Assembly: GCA_038380795.1 (NCBI GenBank)
Contig: CM076270.1
Location: forward strand, 13,807,001-13,871,000
DNA: 64,000 bases
Direction of reading: 5' to 3'
From: Pyrocephalus nanus
Taxonomy: Eukaryota > Chordata > Aves > Passeriformes > Tyrannidae
Shown here: piece by piece, positions 31,691-42,950 of the stretch
Numbering within the stretch: the stretch's first letter is position 1
Layout: every line of letters starts with the position of its first letter
Made by a program: the position numbers and the translations under genes
The notes under the pieces: generated by a model
Told to the model about the DNA's origin: nothing
Seen by the model: the letters and a program-made list of their open reading frames with translations, nothing else
Database searches by the model: none

Positions 31691-32740
31691 GGAAGGGATG
31701 GAGCTGCCACGGATTCCTCCTTCTCCTCTGCTCTTCCTCTTACCGCCCAAAAGTCACCTCCCCTGGAATTAGAAATGACACCTCTCCATCCCCTGCCAGG
31801 GCTTCCCTTCCCGAGCGGCACCTCTGGTCGGGAGAGGAAAATGTGGGAGCAGGAGATGGGGAAGTGATGGAGAGTGGAAAGCCAGGAGGCCAGGAAAGCT
31901 GGGCAGGCAGGGAAAGCCCGGCTGCACTCAGGGCCCCTACTGAAGGGAGAGGTTTCACTTCATCCCAAGCCCTGCTGAATTAATTTTGGACTAGTTTAGA
32001 CTTCATGCAAGATGCTGGTGTGGATCTCTGGAGCACAGAGCTGCTCAGAGCCATGGTGCAGCAGCATTCCAGGGATAAAGGCAGCCCATGGCACAGCTCA
32101 GCTGCTCCTCAGCATCTCTCTGGAATATTGTGGAGAAGGGGCTGGAGGAGGAACAGGATTTGGGGGTTGCAAAATGTCTCATGGCTTTGGCATTTCCTCT
32201 GCACTGGAATATCAGGCCTTGCAAAAGCTTTTACCTTCAACAAGAGGTGGAAAAGCACCCTGGGGAAACCCCCTGCCTAGAGAAGTCATGGAGAGGCTTC
32301 AGCTGATGTGTTTAACTTGGAACCAGGGCCTGTGTGTGAAGGAGCAACATCGGTGCCTTACATCCCATCTCCAGGGGCAGGAGCTTCCTTCATCCCCCTC
32401 CCTCCTTGCCTCCCATGTTTAATGGTGTGGAGAAGGCAGGAGAGCCCCAGTAGAGGAGGCTGAGAGGAGTAACTGCACCTTCCCAAACCTGGAGCCTGGC
32501 TTTCCTATTATCCCTCCAGCATTCCTTGATCTGCCTTTCCCTTGTCTTCATCAAGTCCTGAGAGTTAAATACATGTTCTGAGAGTTAACTGGGATTTTAG
32601 GGGGCTACACACTCGAGGTCTCTCTGCTCTTGGATGTCCTCATGTTTGCCAAGAACGTTCACTTGTGTAGACAGTGACAGAAACACTCCAGTGCACACAA
32701 GTCTTATTGTTTTCCTTCCAACAAATGTTCTCTTTTAGTT

Positions 32741-33060
32741 ATCATGGAATGGTTTGGGTTGAAGGGACCTTAAAGCTCATCCAGTCCCACCCCCTGCCAT
32801 GGGCAGGGACACCTTCCACTATCCCAGGTTGCTCCAAGCCCCACCCAACCTGGCCTTGGACACTTCCAGGGATGGGGCAGCCACAGCTTCTCTGGGCAAC
32901 CTGTGCCAGGGCCTCCCCACCCTCACAGGGAACAATTCCTTCCCAGCATCCACTTTAAGGATTCATTCCTCCTTTGAGGGAACTGAAGCCATTCCCCCTT
33001 GTCCTGTTACTCCATGTCCTTGTAAATTGTTCCTCTCCACATTCCCTGTGGCACTGAAAG
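32741..33060 (-). mobile_element. CR1 LINE, group A
   Basis: Antisense from ATCATGGAATGGTTTGGG. It is close to consensus through CAGGGAACAATTCCTTCCC, then changes to CCACTTTAAGGATTCATTCC before rejoining at CCCCCTTGTCCTGTTACTCC. It carries a private local rearrangement of about 40 bp around 32950-32990. Confidence 0.92.
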
Positions 33061-34754
33061 CCCACAATTCCCACTCTGTTGTTCCTGCTCATCTAATCCC
33101 TTCCCCTGGGTCCTGGGTGGCCCATCAGCCCCGTAGACCAGCTTTCCTTCCTTAAATATCTTTTCAGTGGGAATCAGTCCCTCCAGTGGCTCATGGCAGA
33201 GCATCCAGGCTGCATCCTGGGAGCTGTTGGGGTGGGTAGAGCATCACTCCATCTGCTCTGTCTGCTCCATGTTCTTCATGCTCGCCATGCCCTCCATGCC
33301 CTCCATCCACAGCCTCCATCAATTCCAGCTGCATTCCTGTATTTCCTTTGCCCAGACAGAGCAGTAAGTGAAGGGGAAGATGCAAAGTTTTCCTGCCTGA
33401 CTGGGTAGGCTGTGATAGTCATGAAAGAACCTCTGAGAGAGAAAATCTCCTGCTGGGGGTTGAGATCCTCGGCATTTTCAGAGTGGGTTTGTCAAAGAGC
33501 CGCAGAGCTCAGTGAAAGGAGTAAAAAGATCTTCCTTCTCTCCTCCCATCTTTTTCCCTCTTTAAATCAATCCTCTGCCCTTCCCACAGGTACTGGCAGA
33601 CTGACCCTTCATTTCACCTTTCCCACAGGCAGCAATCACTCTCCTGGGATTTTACTCCAGTCTCTGGGCTATCCCTCACTGTTTCCTCACCTTCTGTGGA
33701 CTGAGCAAGGGGAAAGTGGCTGTGCCCCCGGGGCTGGCAGTAGGAACTGGAATTGTGGAAACATGGAGGTGAGAGAGGAGGGATAAGCTGTTTGCACCCC
33801 CTCTCCAGGGACGATAGTGGCCATTACAGGGTTGCATTGGTTCTAATTCCAATCCAACAAAGTGTCCCAGTGGTGCTACAAACCACTGAGAAAGGACCAG
33901 GAGTAATTCCAGCAAGGTTGTGCTGGGTGGAGGGAACCTGTGGAAAAACAAGGCATGGGGTGAGGGAAGAAAACAAGGAACTATCTGGGCTTTTAAAGCT
34001 TTATGGATAATGATTCCTTGTTTTTTCATAGCCTACCTCCTTCCATGCACATTTGAGGTTCCCTCCCCTTTTTTTGGCTTCAGGACTCTCCCTCAACACC
34101 CAGAGCAAAGCAAAGCTAAACGTTAACTTAGAGTCTTAGTCCTGGCACTTCAAAGATATTTTTGTACAATTCCTTCTGGCTGGAGTTGAATAAGTTGTTT
34201 TGCCATGAGGTTTGATACCCTTTGGATGTCCATCTGTTCTTCTGCTGGGCTACATCCAGTGCAATCACTCTGGCAGGGCCCTTGGAATGTATGAGAGTTA
34301 CACACTGTGAGTTTAGAGGGGGAAAAAAACCCTTTCCTGGGGCAGAAGATGCTGCCCTGGGTTTAGACAGGCAGGTGCCATCTCAGAGGTGTATCCAGGT
34401 GGAAGGGGTTGTGAGGGGTTGCACTGACCCTCAGTGCTGGGTTTATGCACTGGGTGTGACTCCTGTGACAGCAGTTCTTTGGAAGGGTTACATGGAGTGT
34501 TTGGAGACAGCAGGAAGAAGGGAAATGGTTGGAAAGAGGAAAGGTAAATGCAGATTTGGGGTCTCTCCTCTGCCTAAGACATTGTATGGCTCAGTTTAGG
34601 AACAGGAGGTTTTCCTGCATTTGTCTCCTGACCAAGGCAGGGCTGGGACAGCCCTGAGTGAGAACTTCACCCCTTCTGAACTTCTCAGGTTCAGAAGGGT
34701 GAGGTAAAGAGCTGGCTCCATTCCCATGGCCAAAGTGACCTCCCAGCACACCTC
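33061..34754. other. Single-copy interval
   Basis: Includes a small ATGCCCTCC/ATGCTCGCC repetition at 33277-33305. Otherwise no repeat or gene was recognised. Confidence 0.45.
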
Positions 34755-34934
34755 CCAGTGCTGAGCTTCCAAAAGCCACACCGCTGCTCTTGCTGCAATC
34801 CTTCACTTTTTTGGGAGGCAGGAATTCCTGGCTGATCCTGCCGGTGTTGAGCTTCAGAGAGTCACACATTCAGCGTCATTCTCTTGATGCAAATCATAAC
34901 TTTTGGGAGGCAGGAATCCCCTCCTGACCCTTCC
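34755..34934 (+). repeat. Diverged tandem duplication, two units of ~90 bp
   Basis: Unit 1 (34755-34840) and unit 2 (34841-34934) share, in order, CAGTGCTGAGCTTCC or CGGTGTTGAGCTTC, then CACAC, TGCTGCAATC or TGATGCAAATC, ACTTTTTTGGGAGGCAGGAA or ACTTTTGGGAGGCAGGAATC, and TGATCCTGCC or TGACCCTTCC. The units are head-to-tail and adjacent, with several indels between them. Confidence 0.75.
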
Positions 34935-35945
34935 AGCTGCTTTGAAGCAAAGCCCTGGGTGGCAGAGACACCTTTCTCCTGTGCACTGGGATCCTTGTCC
35001 CTGCCCAGACACCTGTTTATGAACAACAGCACCGGAGGAGAGATCGGGAAATCACCTCCGATTCTTGGAAGGTAAATACCATTCCATCCATTGCCCCTGG
35101 CAGCTGGAATTCCTCCCAGGAGTTCCCTGCCATTAATCACCTTCAAAAAAGGATCTTTCCACTCACAGTTTTTTGCTGGGGCACAGGGTTAGGCTGGAAA
35201 ACTGCTCCCAGTTTGGGGAAAGCGCGAGGCTGGAGCGGAGCCAGCGCTCACTTATCTGCCTTTGCTTCCAGCTGCTGAGAGGAATGAAATGGTTTTCCTT
35301 TGCTTGGTTTGCCGTGGTTTTCCTTTCCCCTTCACTTCCTTTTTTTTTTTTTATTTTTTTCCCCTTTTTTCCCTTTTTTTCAGCACATCTGAGGAGGGAT
35401 GAGGAGGAATCCACTTATCACCGGCTGCGCAGGGCGCCGGCAGGCGCCGCCTGTCCTGAGCCCCAGCAGCACCTTCAGAGCTTTGGGATTAGGGAATGGA
35501 ACTCTGCACACTGCTAATAGGGGAAGGAGGGGAGAGGATTATGGGGGTTTTTTCCTAAGGAAAGGGCTATGGATTATCTGGGCCAATGAACATGGTTGTG
35601 ACGTGCCTGTGTTTTCTTGCAATGGATTGTTGGGAATGTTGGAGTCTCCAGGTGCAGTTTGGGAGGATCTGCTGCAGGCAGTGGGAGATTCAACCCTCCC
35701 TTTCTTGGGCTACAGACCAGCCCTTTGCTGACTTGTTTTCCCCTCTCATTTTATTAGTGGTGTTGAAAAGCTTCTTTGTTAATTTGCCTGTGCTGAAAGC
35801 TGAATTTTCCCTCCAGGGAACGTGCCCAGTGTTCCCACAGCCCCGACCACGTGCTTGCTTTTGTACCCAGGGTTCTACCTTGCCTTGTCATGTAGACCCC
35901 ACCAACACTTCCCTTCCACACCCTTAGTTTAAAACAGGTCATTTG
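34935..35945. other. Single-copy interval with strong pyrimidine tract
   Basis: 35335-35383 is a long T/C tract ending in CAG. It is followed by a small CpG cluster at 35418-35456 (CACCGGCTGCGCAGGG, GCCGGCAGGCGCCGCC). The combination resembles a 3' splice site and a GC-rich exon, and one frame stays open to the stop ending at 35517. I do not recognise the peptide and no donor site stands out. Confidence 0.35.
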
Positions 35946-36115
35946 CATGAGGGTTGGGAGGGACCTTAAAGTTCATCTCCTTCCACCCCCACCATGGGCA
36001 GGGACACCTTCCCCTAGACCAGGTTTTCCAACCTGGCCTTGGACACTTCCAGGGACGGGGCAGCCACAGCTGCTCTGGACAACCTGTGCCAAGGCCTCCC
36101 CACCCTCACTGTAAA
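35946..36115 (-). mobile_element. CR1 3' end, group A
   Basis: Antisense: GCATGAGGGTTGGGAGGGAC, CACCCCCACCATGGGCAGGG and GGGACGGGGCAGCCACAGCT, ending at CCACCCTCACTG. The terminal octamers are degenerate. Confidence 0.9.
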
Positions 36116-39100
36116 TATTTTTTACCTCGCATCGTCCCTGGTGTGGAGCTGGGAATGGACACATGGGAAGAAGATGGAGCTGCAGACCTGGGGCCAGGCT
36201 GCCACAGCCCGTTTCCTCTGGGCAGAAGGAGAGCGTGTTCTGCTCCATCTTCATCTTATCTCTGACAAATATTGACCATGATTTATATAAATGGGTTTTT
36301 AGGATGCTCAGGTGTGGTTGTCTCAGCACACCAAGCAGTGCCTTCACACCCACAAGGTGCCTTGAGGTTGGGAAGACCTTCACCAACCAGCTGAAGATCA
36401 AGCCCTGCTTCGTTTTTCCTCAGAAGACCTACAAAGCAGAGCTTAACATCTGATTTGGATTCCTGGTGGGCTTTGGACACCTGGCTCTGTGATCTCCCCA
36501 TAATCCCTCTGAAACTCTGGGCTGGAGGGGCCCAAACCCCTCTGGAGGTGTCAGCTCTGTGACTGAGGTGCCTGGAGAGGGAGAGCACGTTCCCGGAGAG
36601 GCTTTGCCTGTGGCAGCCCTTGATCACCACAAGCACAATTAGCATTAAATACCTCTGGACCAACACTCTGTGCTGGGCTTCCCTTGTCCAGCTTCAGTGT
36701 CCTGCTGGCTCACTACCTGCAATACCTCCTTTTCACTGCTGTTAAAAACAGCAGAACTGTTCAAAAACTGCCTCGGGAGTCTCCTGGTGCTCCAGGGAGG
36801 AACCTGCCTTCTCCAGCAAGGAGCTAACTCCTTGGCACTGCCATCCCGAGGGGTGTGGTATCCCTCCGGGACAAGCAGCAGCTGCTAATGAAGAGCAGCT
36901 CCCTTTTCTCCCCCATTTTCCCCCCATTCCACCCTCCTAAGTTCCCTACAGCTGTTTAAAACACTCTTCGTCTCCTCAAAGTGTTTTTAATTGCTGCACC
37001 TCACCCAGCAGGCTCACAAAAGCAGATGGAAGGCTCAAAGGTCTCCCTTTGCTGGAAAGCTGGGCCTTTTTTAAAACACGGAAGACCGCAATTAATAAAA
37101 TATTCCTCGTTTTTCCAAGGTCAGGCTTGGCAGCCAGGCCTGGCGATCAAATGAGAGCCTTTTCCTGGGGATGTCTGCTTGCTGGAATCTCATTAACATG
37201 CTCCTGCAACATCTAGGAACAGTTAAATAGGGCACAAAGAGGCTGTTTCACTTTTTCTCCCCCATGGATCCTGTTTGAGGCAGGAGGACCTCGTGCCACT
37301 GTACTCTACTCCCTTTGCCCCACTAATCACATCTGTTCCTTCACTCAGTGCCAACCCGTCCTTCACATCCCTGCAAATCACAAGTGGTGAGGGTGGAACT
37401 GTGGGCAAAACGGTGTCTGGCAGCTCGCTGAGGGTCCTCTGCACTCCTGCAGGGTGGCATTTCCCATCCAGGGGCTGCTGGAATCACGCTGGTCCCTGTG
37501 TGAACGAGCCCAGTGCCGTGACCCAACAGTTCCATTCTGTTGGAACGTAGGTTTCTAAATAAATTCCTAAGTCCCCACCAGAACATCCCTTCTGCTGGAG
37601 TTGAGGCCACACAGCCTTGAGGGAAATTGTTCTGTAATTGTGTGTAACTGTGATGCCCCATCGGGAGCCCCTCCCTGCCCTGTGGGATCTGACTCCTCTC
37701 CCAGAGCCCTTCTTTGGGGGCTCACTGTTATTATTTATCATTTCTACAGCTCCATAAATCTGTGGGGCACTTTGGAACGAGCACAGGACAATCTCCCTGT
37801 CCTACAACATCCCAGCCAAACTCATGGCACGATGTGGATGAATAAGTGGAATGCAGGGAAGGAAGAAGGACTTGCCAGCAGGGATGGTGCAGCCTCAGTC
37901 CCCCCTGCCTGCTCAGAGGGTGGAATACCAGGAATTCACTCAGTGCAAACTGGCAAGTGACAGAGAGACACAATTAGGAGGCTAAAGTTGCGTTTCCCTG
38001 GGGAGTCCACACCCACACGACATCTCTGTGACCAGGAGAGATTTTCAGAAGGAAGCTTGGTGAGAGGTGGAAGGAAGGAACAGTGTGTGCCCCTCTCCCT
38101 TCCAGCTGTGGTGCTTGCTGAGGGGCTGATCTCTGTGTTTTCCATATGGAATCTCTGTGCCAAGTGCCACAGGGACTCCAGGCAGTGCCGTGACCTTCAT
38201 GTGCTGTTCCAAATTGGAAGATTCCTGTCAGAAGCCCAGCTGGAAGTGCAGCCCAGCCTGGAGTGTCTGCAGCAGCCTCTCTGTGCTCTGGGCCCTGGAG
38301 GAGTTTCATCCAGAGTTTTTTTTCCATGGAAACATGTTTTCCTCCATGTACTTCAGCATTTGGGAACACTTTACTCCCCAGCTCTAGTTAGGAAAGATCC
38401 CTGAGGGCCATCTGTGCATCTCCCATGGCAGGAATTCCTGTCCTTCCAGTGATGTATTGCGATGAAAGGAGCATATTCCTGAGACAAAAAACAGGGACCA
38501 GACTCCTCAGTCACCTGATGAAGGTGGTGCATTCCCAGCACTGCAGTTCCAGAGCAGAATTTGGGAGCTTTTATTTATTGTCAAAGCAGATGAACACAGA
38601 CACACCTCTGTTCTCCAGGTTGGAGCCCAGAGCTGGAACCCACAAACAGCACTGTGGGAAAGCAGCAGGAAAGAAACCCCCTATGGATTTTAATCCAATC
38701 TGGATGGGATTGTGTGATGACAGCAAATTTCACTGAACCTTCAGTCCTTCCCAGGCACCACCACCCCCCCACACCTTCCTAAATCCCTCTCTCACCTCCG
38801 AGCAGGGACTCCTTGCCAAGTGTTGTGTTTCCCACCGCTGCTTTTCCAGCCCTGGCACCTGCAAACACAACCACTCGTGTCTTTGCTCAGCCTCATTAGT
38901 GCTGGGGCTGCAAGAGGCTGAGCTGGAGCTGCAGGCATGGAGGGGACGGTGGTTTGCAGGCACACGGAAGGAGCCTGTGCCAAACCAGCCCTATCAAACT
39001 CCACACAGCTGCTGGTGAGGCTTCTGCTCCATGATCCGAGTCAGCCACGTGTGAAGAAGGATTTGGGGGGTTGGGAAGGGACCTGGTTGATGTCGGTATC

Positions 39101-39311
39101 TTAACCATGCACAAGATGGAGCTGTAACACACCCACTGATGCCATTGGCACTGCCCAAGACCCAACACCTTTCCTGCCCACTCACAAGGGGCTCCTCAGG
39201 GAGATTTTAATCCTTTTTTCATCATCTTTGACATCCCAGTTTGGTTTTGTAAGGAAAAGCAGGCTGGAAGCAGCACAGTCCTTCAGTGAGTCTTTGCTAA
39301 GCACAGGAGAG
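36116..39311. other. 3.2-kb single-copy interval
   Basis: 36955-37215 is AT-rich with long well-mixed words (GTTTTTAATTGCTGCACC, CGCAATTAATAAAATATTCC, GCGATCAAATGAGAGCC) and is a candidate conserved element. 38655-38733 shares a motif with 40185-40263 (see separate entries). Otherwise no repeat or gene was seen. Confidence 0.4.
38655..38733 (-). repeat. Direct repeat copy 1 (pair with 40185-40263)
   Basis: Both copies contain AAGCAGCA, ATTTTAATCCAATCTGGATG or ATTTTAATCCAATCTGGATT, and GACAGCAAATTTCA or AACAGCAAATTTCA in the same order and spacing. About 1.5 kb apart, same orientation. It may be a short unrecognised interspersed repeat. Confidence 0.6.
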
Positions 39312-39438
39312 GTCACGGAATGGGTTGGGTTGGAAGGGACCTTAAGGACCATCTCGTTCCATGGCCAAGGACACCTTCCATGGGACCAGGTTGCTCCAAG
39401 CCCCGTCCAACCTGGCCTTGGACACTTCCAGGGATGGG
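39312..39438 (-). mobile_element. CR1 3' end, group A
   Basis: Antisense: GGTCACGGAATGGGTTGGG, CTCGTTCCATGGCCAAGG and GGGACCAGGTTGCTCCAAGC, ending at TCCAGGGATGGGAGG. A deletion has removed part of the CCACCCCCTGCC segment. Confidence 0.9.
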
Positions 39439-39576
39439 AGGTTTTCTTGCCCATCACCACTTTGGGAATTTAGCTTGGTTTTTGAATGTATTTCCTAGAC
39501 TGAGGGACCTCGAGTTGTCAGAATCCATGACATTCCCTGCTCCCTCCCTGCAGGAGGTTGGTGGCTCTAGCATCCC

Positions 39577-39668
39577 TGGTGGTTTGGGTTGGAAGAGACC
39601 TTACCTGGTTCTACCCCCTGCCATGGGCCAGGGACAACTTCCCAGGTTGCTCCAAACCCTGTCCAACA
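39577..39668 (-). mobile_element. CR1 3' end, group A, diverged
   Basis: Antisense: GGTGGTTTGGGTTGGAAGAG, CTACCCCCTGCCATGGGCC and CCAGGTTGCTCCAAACCC. About 140 bp from the previous copy, same orientation, independently truncated. Confidence 0.85.
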
Positions 39669-40716
39669 TCTGTGCAACTGTTTTCATTCCAGGAATTTGG
39701 ATCCATTTGCTGAAAATGCAGCAACAGCAGAACTTTCCTGTTAAAACCCTGAGTCCAACTCCAGAGTGGAGAGCCTGGAACCCTCCACACCAGCAGCTTG
39801 CAGGGCCAGAAGAGCACAATGACTATGATGGGATAGTCCTTTGTAGTGCCCAGTGCTGGTGGATTGGCAAACTGGTGTCAGGAGGTGATGGTGTGGCAAA
39901 GGGAGTGACTTCAGTGTGTCACAGCAGGCAGCTGTGCCCTGTTCCTGCCCATCCCCAGGAGTCAAATTTAGCCTTTCACTTACTTTTCATATTCATTTGG
40001 GGGCCTGCTACTTCCTGGCCCCCAGGGCAAGGATTTGAGCTGCTCAGGATGAGGTGCTGGGTGAGAGCTGAGCACAGGAGCGGCGTGTTGGCTCCCAGTA
40101 CTTTTCCCTTCAACAGGAGTTGATTCATGTGGACACTTACTACTTATGGAAAGATCAACACTGGAGGCCCCTCTCACGACCACCACTGCAAGAAAGCAGC
40201 AATAAAAGCAAAGATGTATTTTAATCCAATCTGGATTGGATTTGGTGACAACAGCAAATTTCATCCCAGAGAACTGAATTTCTGTTGATTTTCGAGTTTA
40301 GAGCCCAAAAAGCCTCATGTTCTTCCAAAACAGGCAGTGTTTTCCTGGCATCCGTCAGGAATACGTTGCCACCACTTTTGTTAATGTGATCAGCATCAAC
40401 CCCAGCCCGGAGCAGGCAGCAGGGACAGGCAGTTTTTCCAGGAGTCATCCCAGCTTGGCAGGATGTGCCCAAACGGGGGAGTGTTCCATGCCCTCAGCAC
40501 TGAGAGTGTCCTGGAGTAACTGGCAGCTGCTTTTGGCAAAGGCAGTTGTGCCACGGGGTTGAGTGACCCCTCGGGCAGCGGGAGGGGTGGATGGGGCTGA
40601 GCAGGATGTGATGGACACAGGGATGCTCTGGGCAGCCTTGGAGCACAGCGTATCCCATCAGCCCCTGCTCCGAGGCATTTCTCTGGAGGTGGCTGCAAAA
40701 ATGAACTTCAGAAAGT
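39669..40716. other. Single-copy interval
   Basis: Contains the second copy of the short direct repeat at 40185-40263. The long plus-strand frame from 39320 (267 codons) starts inside CR1 and carries no recognisable protein feature. Confidence 0.45.
40185..40263 (-). repeat. Direct repeat copy 2 (pair with 38655-38733)
   Basis: Homologous to the copy at 38655. Here the central AATCCAATC-TG-GATTGGATT (40223-40242) is a perfect 9-bp inverted repeat with a 2-base centre. In the other copy one substitution breaks it. Confidence 0.6.
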
Positions 40717-41043
40717 CATGGAATCCCAGAATGGTTTAGCATGGAAGGGACCTTTTAAGACCATCCAGTTCCACCCCTACCACGGGCAGGGACACCTTCC
40801 ACTAGCCCAGGTTGCTCCAAGCCCCATCCAACCTGGCCTTGGATACTTCCAGGGATCCAGGGGCAGCCACAGCTTCTCTGGGCAACCTGTGCCAGGGCCT
40901 CCCCATCCCTCACAGAGAAGAGTTTCTTCCTCATATCCAACCTAAACCTCCCCTCCTCCAGCTTAAGGCCATTCCCCCTTGTCCTGTCACTCCATGCCCT
41001 GGTGAAAAGTCCCTTCTCATAAGCCCCCTTCAGGTACTTCCCA
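40717..41043 (-). mobile_element. CR1 LINE, group A
   Basis: Antisense from CATGGAATCCCAGAATGG through CCACGGGCAGGGACACC and CCATCCCTCACAGAGAAGAG to CCCCCTTCAGGTACTTCCC. In the 5' half it has CCTAAACCTCCCCTCCTCC, a variant not seen in other copies here. Confidence 0.93.
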
Positions 41044-41847
41044 CCTTGGTGGATGGAAATGTGGAAGGATGGTGACCTGCCTGGAATGGAAGGAAGGGAT
41101 GGCATGTGTCACACAGTGCTTTTGTGTCCTCTGTCATCCTCCTCTTCCCCTCTAGCCTTTTGTTCCTGCTCAAAACTTCCTTTGGGACTGAAGAAAGCAG
41201 AGACCATCCAGCTGGATGCTGACCTTCTTGCTGGAGCTGGGCACATGGCAACCAACTGTGAGCTCCTGTTTCACATCCTCAAAAGCTTTGGGCAGGGCAG
41301 GCAGCTTCCAGGTGGTGATTTACCCCCTGGATTTTGGATGCTGGCAGAATGCAGTGCTTTGCTACGTTTCATTATCCAGTTGGTTCCGTGTGTTCCCAAC
41401 ACCCTCCATCTGAACCCCTCCTGGTCATGCCTTGAGCAATTCAACTGCTTTGTGTGGTTGGTTTTCTCCTCGAGTTCCCTGGGAGAAGGAGAGGCAGGAG
41501 AGCTGGAAGGGGGAGAAGATTGTTGGTTTGTTTTCAGTTTATTTATTCACGGCATCTACACAGGGTTGTGCTCGTGTCAGAGTAACCACACCAAGGAAAC
41601 ATCCCTCACACTTGGCACAGCCCTTCCTGGAGAGGCTCTTTCCCTGGATGCTGTTCTGCTGCCCAGACAGGCTGTCATGGACCTGCAGAGCCTGTCATGG
41701 TGCTGCAGAACAACATTGTCCACACTGCCCTCATGCTCTGCGTGCCCTACACAGCCCAGGGCAGTGCCAGGAAACAGCCCTGAAGGAAGGGGCAAGACTT
41801 TGCCCTAATTTGTTGTAGAGAGCAAATATCTGCAGGGAGGGGAGGGA
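41044..41847. other. Single-copy interval with a long open frame
   Basis: A plus-strand frame (41053-41808, 251 codons) spans most of it. It is one of the longest frames in the window and lies largely outside CR1. The translation has no signal peptide, transmembrane pattern or family motif that I recognise. A frame of this size is uncommon but not impossible by chance in GC-rich DNA. It is not called as a gene. Confidence 0.35.
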
Positions 41848-42106
41848 TGGACCAGGCTCTGCTTGGGAGGCCCAGCAACGGCACAAGAGGAATGGGCAGG
41901 AATTGATGCCCAGGAAGTTCCACCTGGACAGGAGGAAGAACTTCTTTGCTGCGTGGGTGACCGAGCTCTGAACAGGTTTCCCAGAGATGGGGTGGAGTCT
42001 CCCTCACTGGAGATATTCCAGAACCATCTTGATGCAGTCCATGTGCTCTGGGATGACCCCACAGGTGGCCCCTTCCAACCTGAACTATTGTGTGATCTGT
42101 GATCCT
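41848..42106 (+). mobile_element. CR1 LINE, group D
   Basis: Sense: GTTCCACCTGGACAGGAGG, AGAACTTCTTTGCTGCGTGG, GTGACCGAGCTCTGAACAGG, GGTGGAGTCTCCCTCACTGG and CCCCTTCCAACCTGAACTAT, then GTGTGATCTGTGATCC. It belongs to a CR1 type widespread in birds and differs from groups A-C. Confidence 0.88.
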
Positions 42107-42850
42107 GTGGGTTGCTGTCAAACCCGAGAGGTTGGTCCTGGCTCCTCACGTTCCTGAGGGACTGTGGCTGAGGAGCTGGGATGTGACTGCAGCTCTTCCG
42201 AGCTCCTCTCTGCCAGCAAACCTCAGCTTGGCTCAGCCTCGTCCAGATGCTGCTCTTGGCCAGGCCTGGCCCATGTTGACAGCAGTTGTGTGGTGAGGCA
42301 GGAAGCTCCTGCAGATCATCTCCTCTGCCCAGCTGGAGCTGCTTTGGTGATGGAGCAGGTCTGGAGAGAGGACAGCCCTTTGTGGAAGTGCCATGGGGGA
42401 AGCGCAGGTTCCTGTGGAGGTCTGGGCATATCCCACCAGAAAGGTCTCCAAGCTTTTCTCACATCCTCTGGATCAGTGCCACCTTGCAGGAAGACAGCAG
42501 TGCTGTACATTCTGTCAGGAGTAGCCACATGCTGCTTTCATCAGCTTTATTTTTAGGCTCTGTCTCCTCACACATCTGTTCCTCTGCGGGCTGGGCACTG
42601 TCAGCCAGGAACGAGTGGCCAGAGATGGAGTAGAGAGATCTCTGCTCATCACACCATGGGGCCTGGGAGACAAACTGCTTGGGAAGTAATTGTTCCCAGG
42701 TTTGGTGCTGAGCCTTTGGTGTTACGGGAAGCAGGACCTCTCTGAAGTCAGGCCATCCTTCACACATTCCCATCTTCCTGCTGTGTCCCAGGAGGGGTTT
42801 GCTGAAAGCAGCCAGCTGAGCTGGTTGTCTCTTCCCATTGACCCTGCTGA
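42107..42850. other. Single-copy interval
   Basis: No repeat or gene recognised. Several overlapping frames of 110-140 codons on both strands have no distinctive features. Confidence 0.45.
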
Positions 42851-42950
42851 GCACCTTGGTCCAGGGGAAGGTGTCCCTGCCCATGGGAGGGGGTTGGAAT
42901 GGCTTTAAGGGTCTTTAAGGTCCCTCCTAACCTAAACCATTCTATGATTT
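42851..42950 (+). mobile_element. CR1 3' end, group A
   Basis: Sense: GGTCCAGGGGAAGGTGTCC, CATGGGAGGGGGTTGGAATG and CCTAAACCATTCTATGATTT. GGTCTTTAAGG follows TTTAAGG, a small internal duplication. Confidence 0.88.

Larger units (their letters stand above)
30778..32740. other. 2-kb single-copy interval with a CpG-rich patch
   Basis: 31440-31690 is clearly more GC- and CpG-rich than its surroundings and carries the X-box listed separately. The rest is ordinary. Frames of about 130 codons (31475-31867 and 32012-32422 plus) show nothing recognisable. Confidence 0.45.

Noticed and set aside
39320..40123. 267-codon plus-strand frame, the longest seen
   Set aside because: Begins in a CR1 3' end, passes through a second one and has no recognisable protein feature.
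41053..41808. 251-codon plus-strand open frame outside CR1
   Set aside because: No recognisable domain, signal or splice context. Overlapping frames on other strands are also open, and the frame begins beside a CR1. Length alone is marginal evidence in GC-rich DNA.
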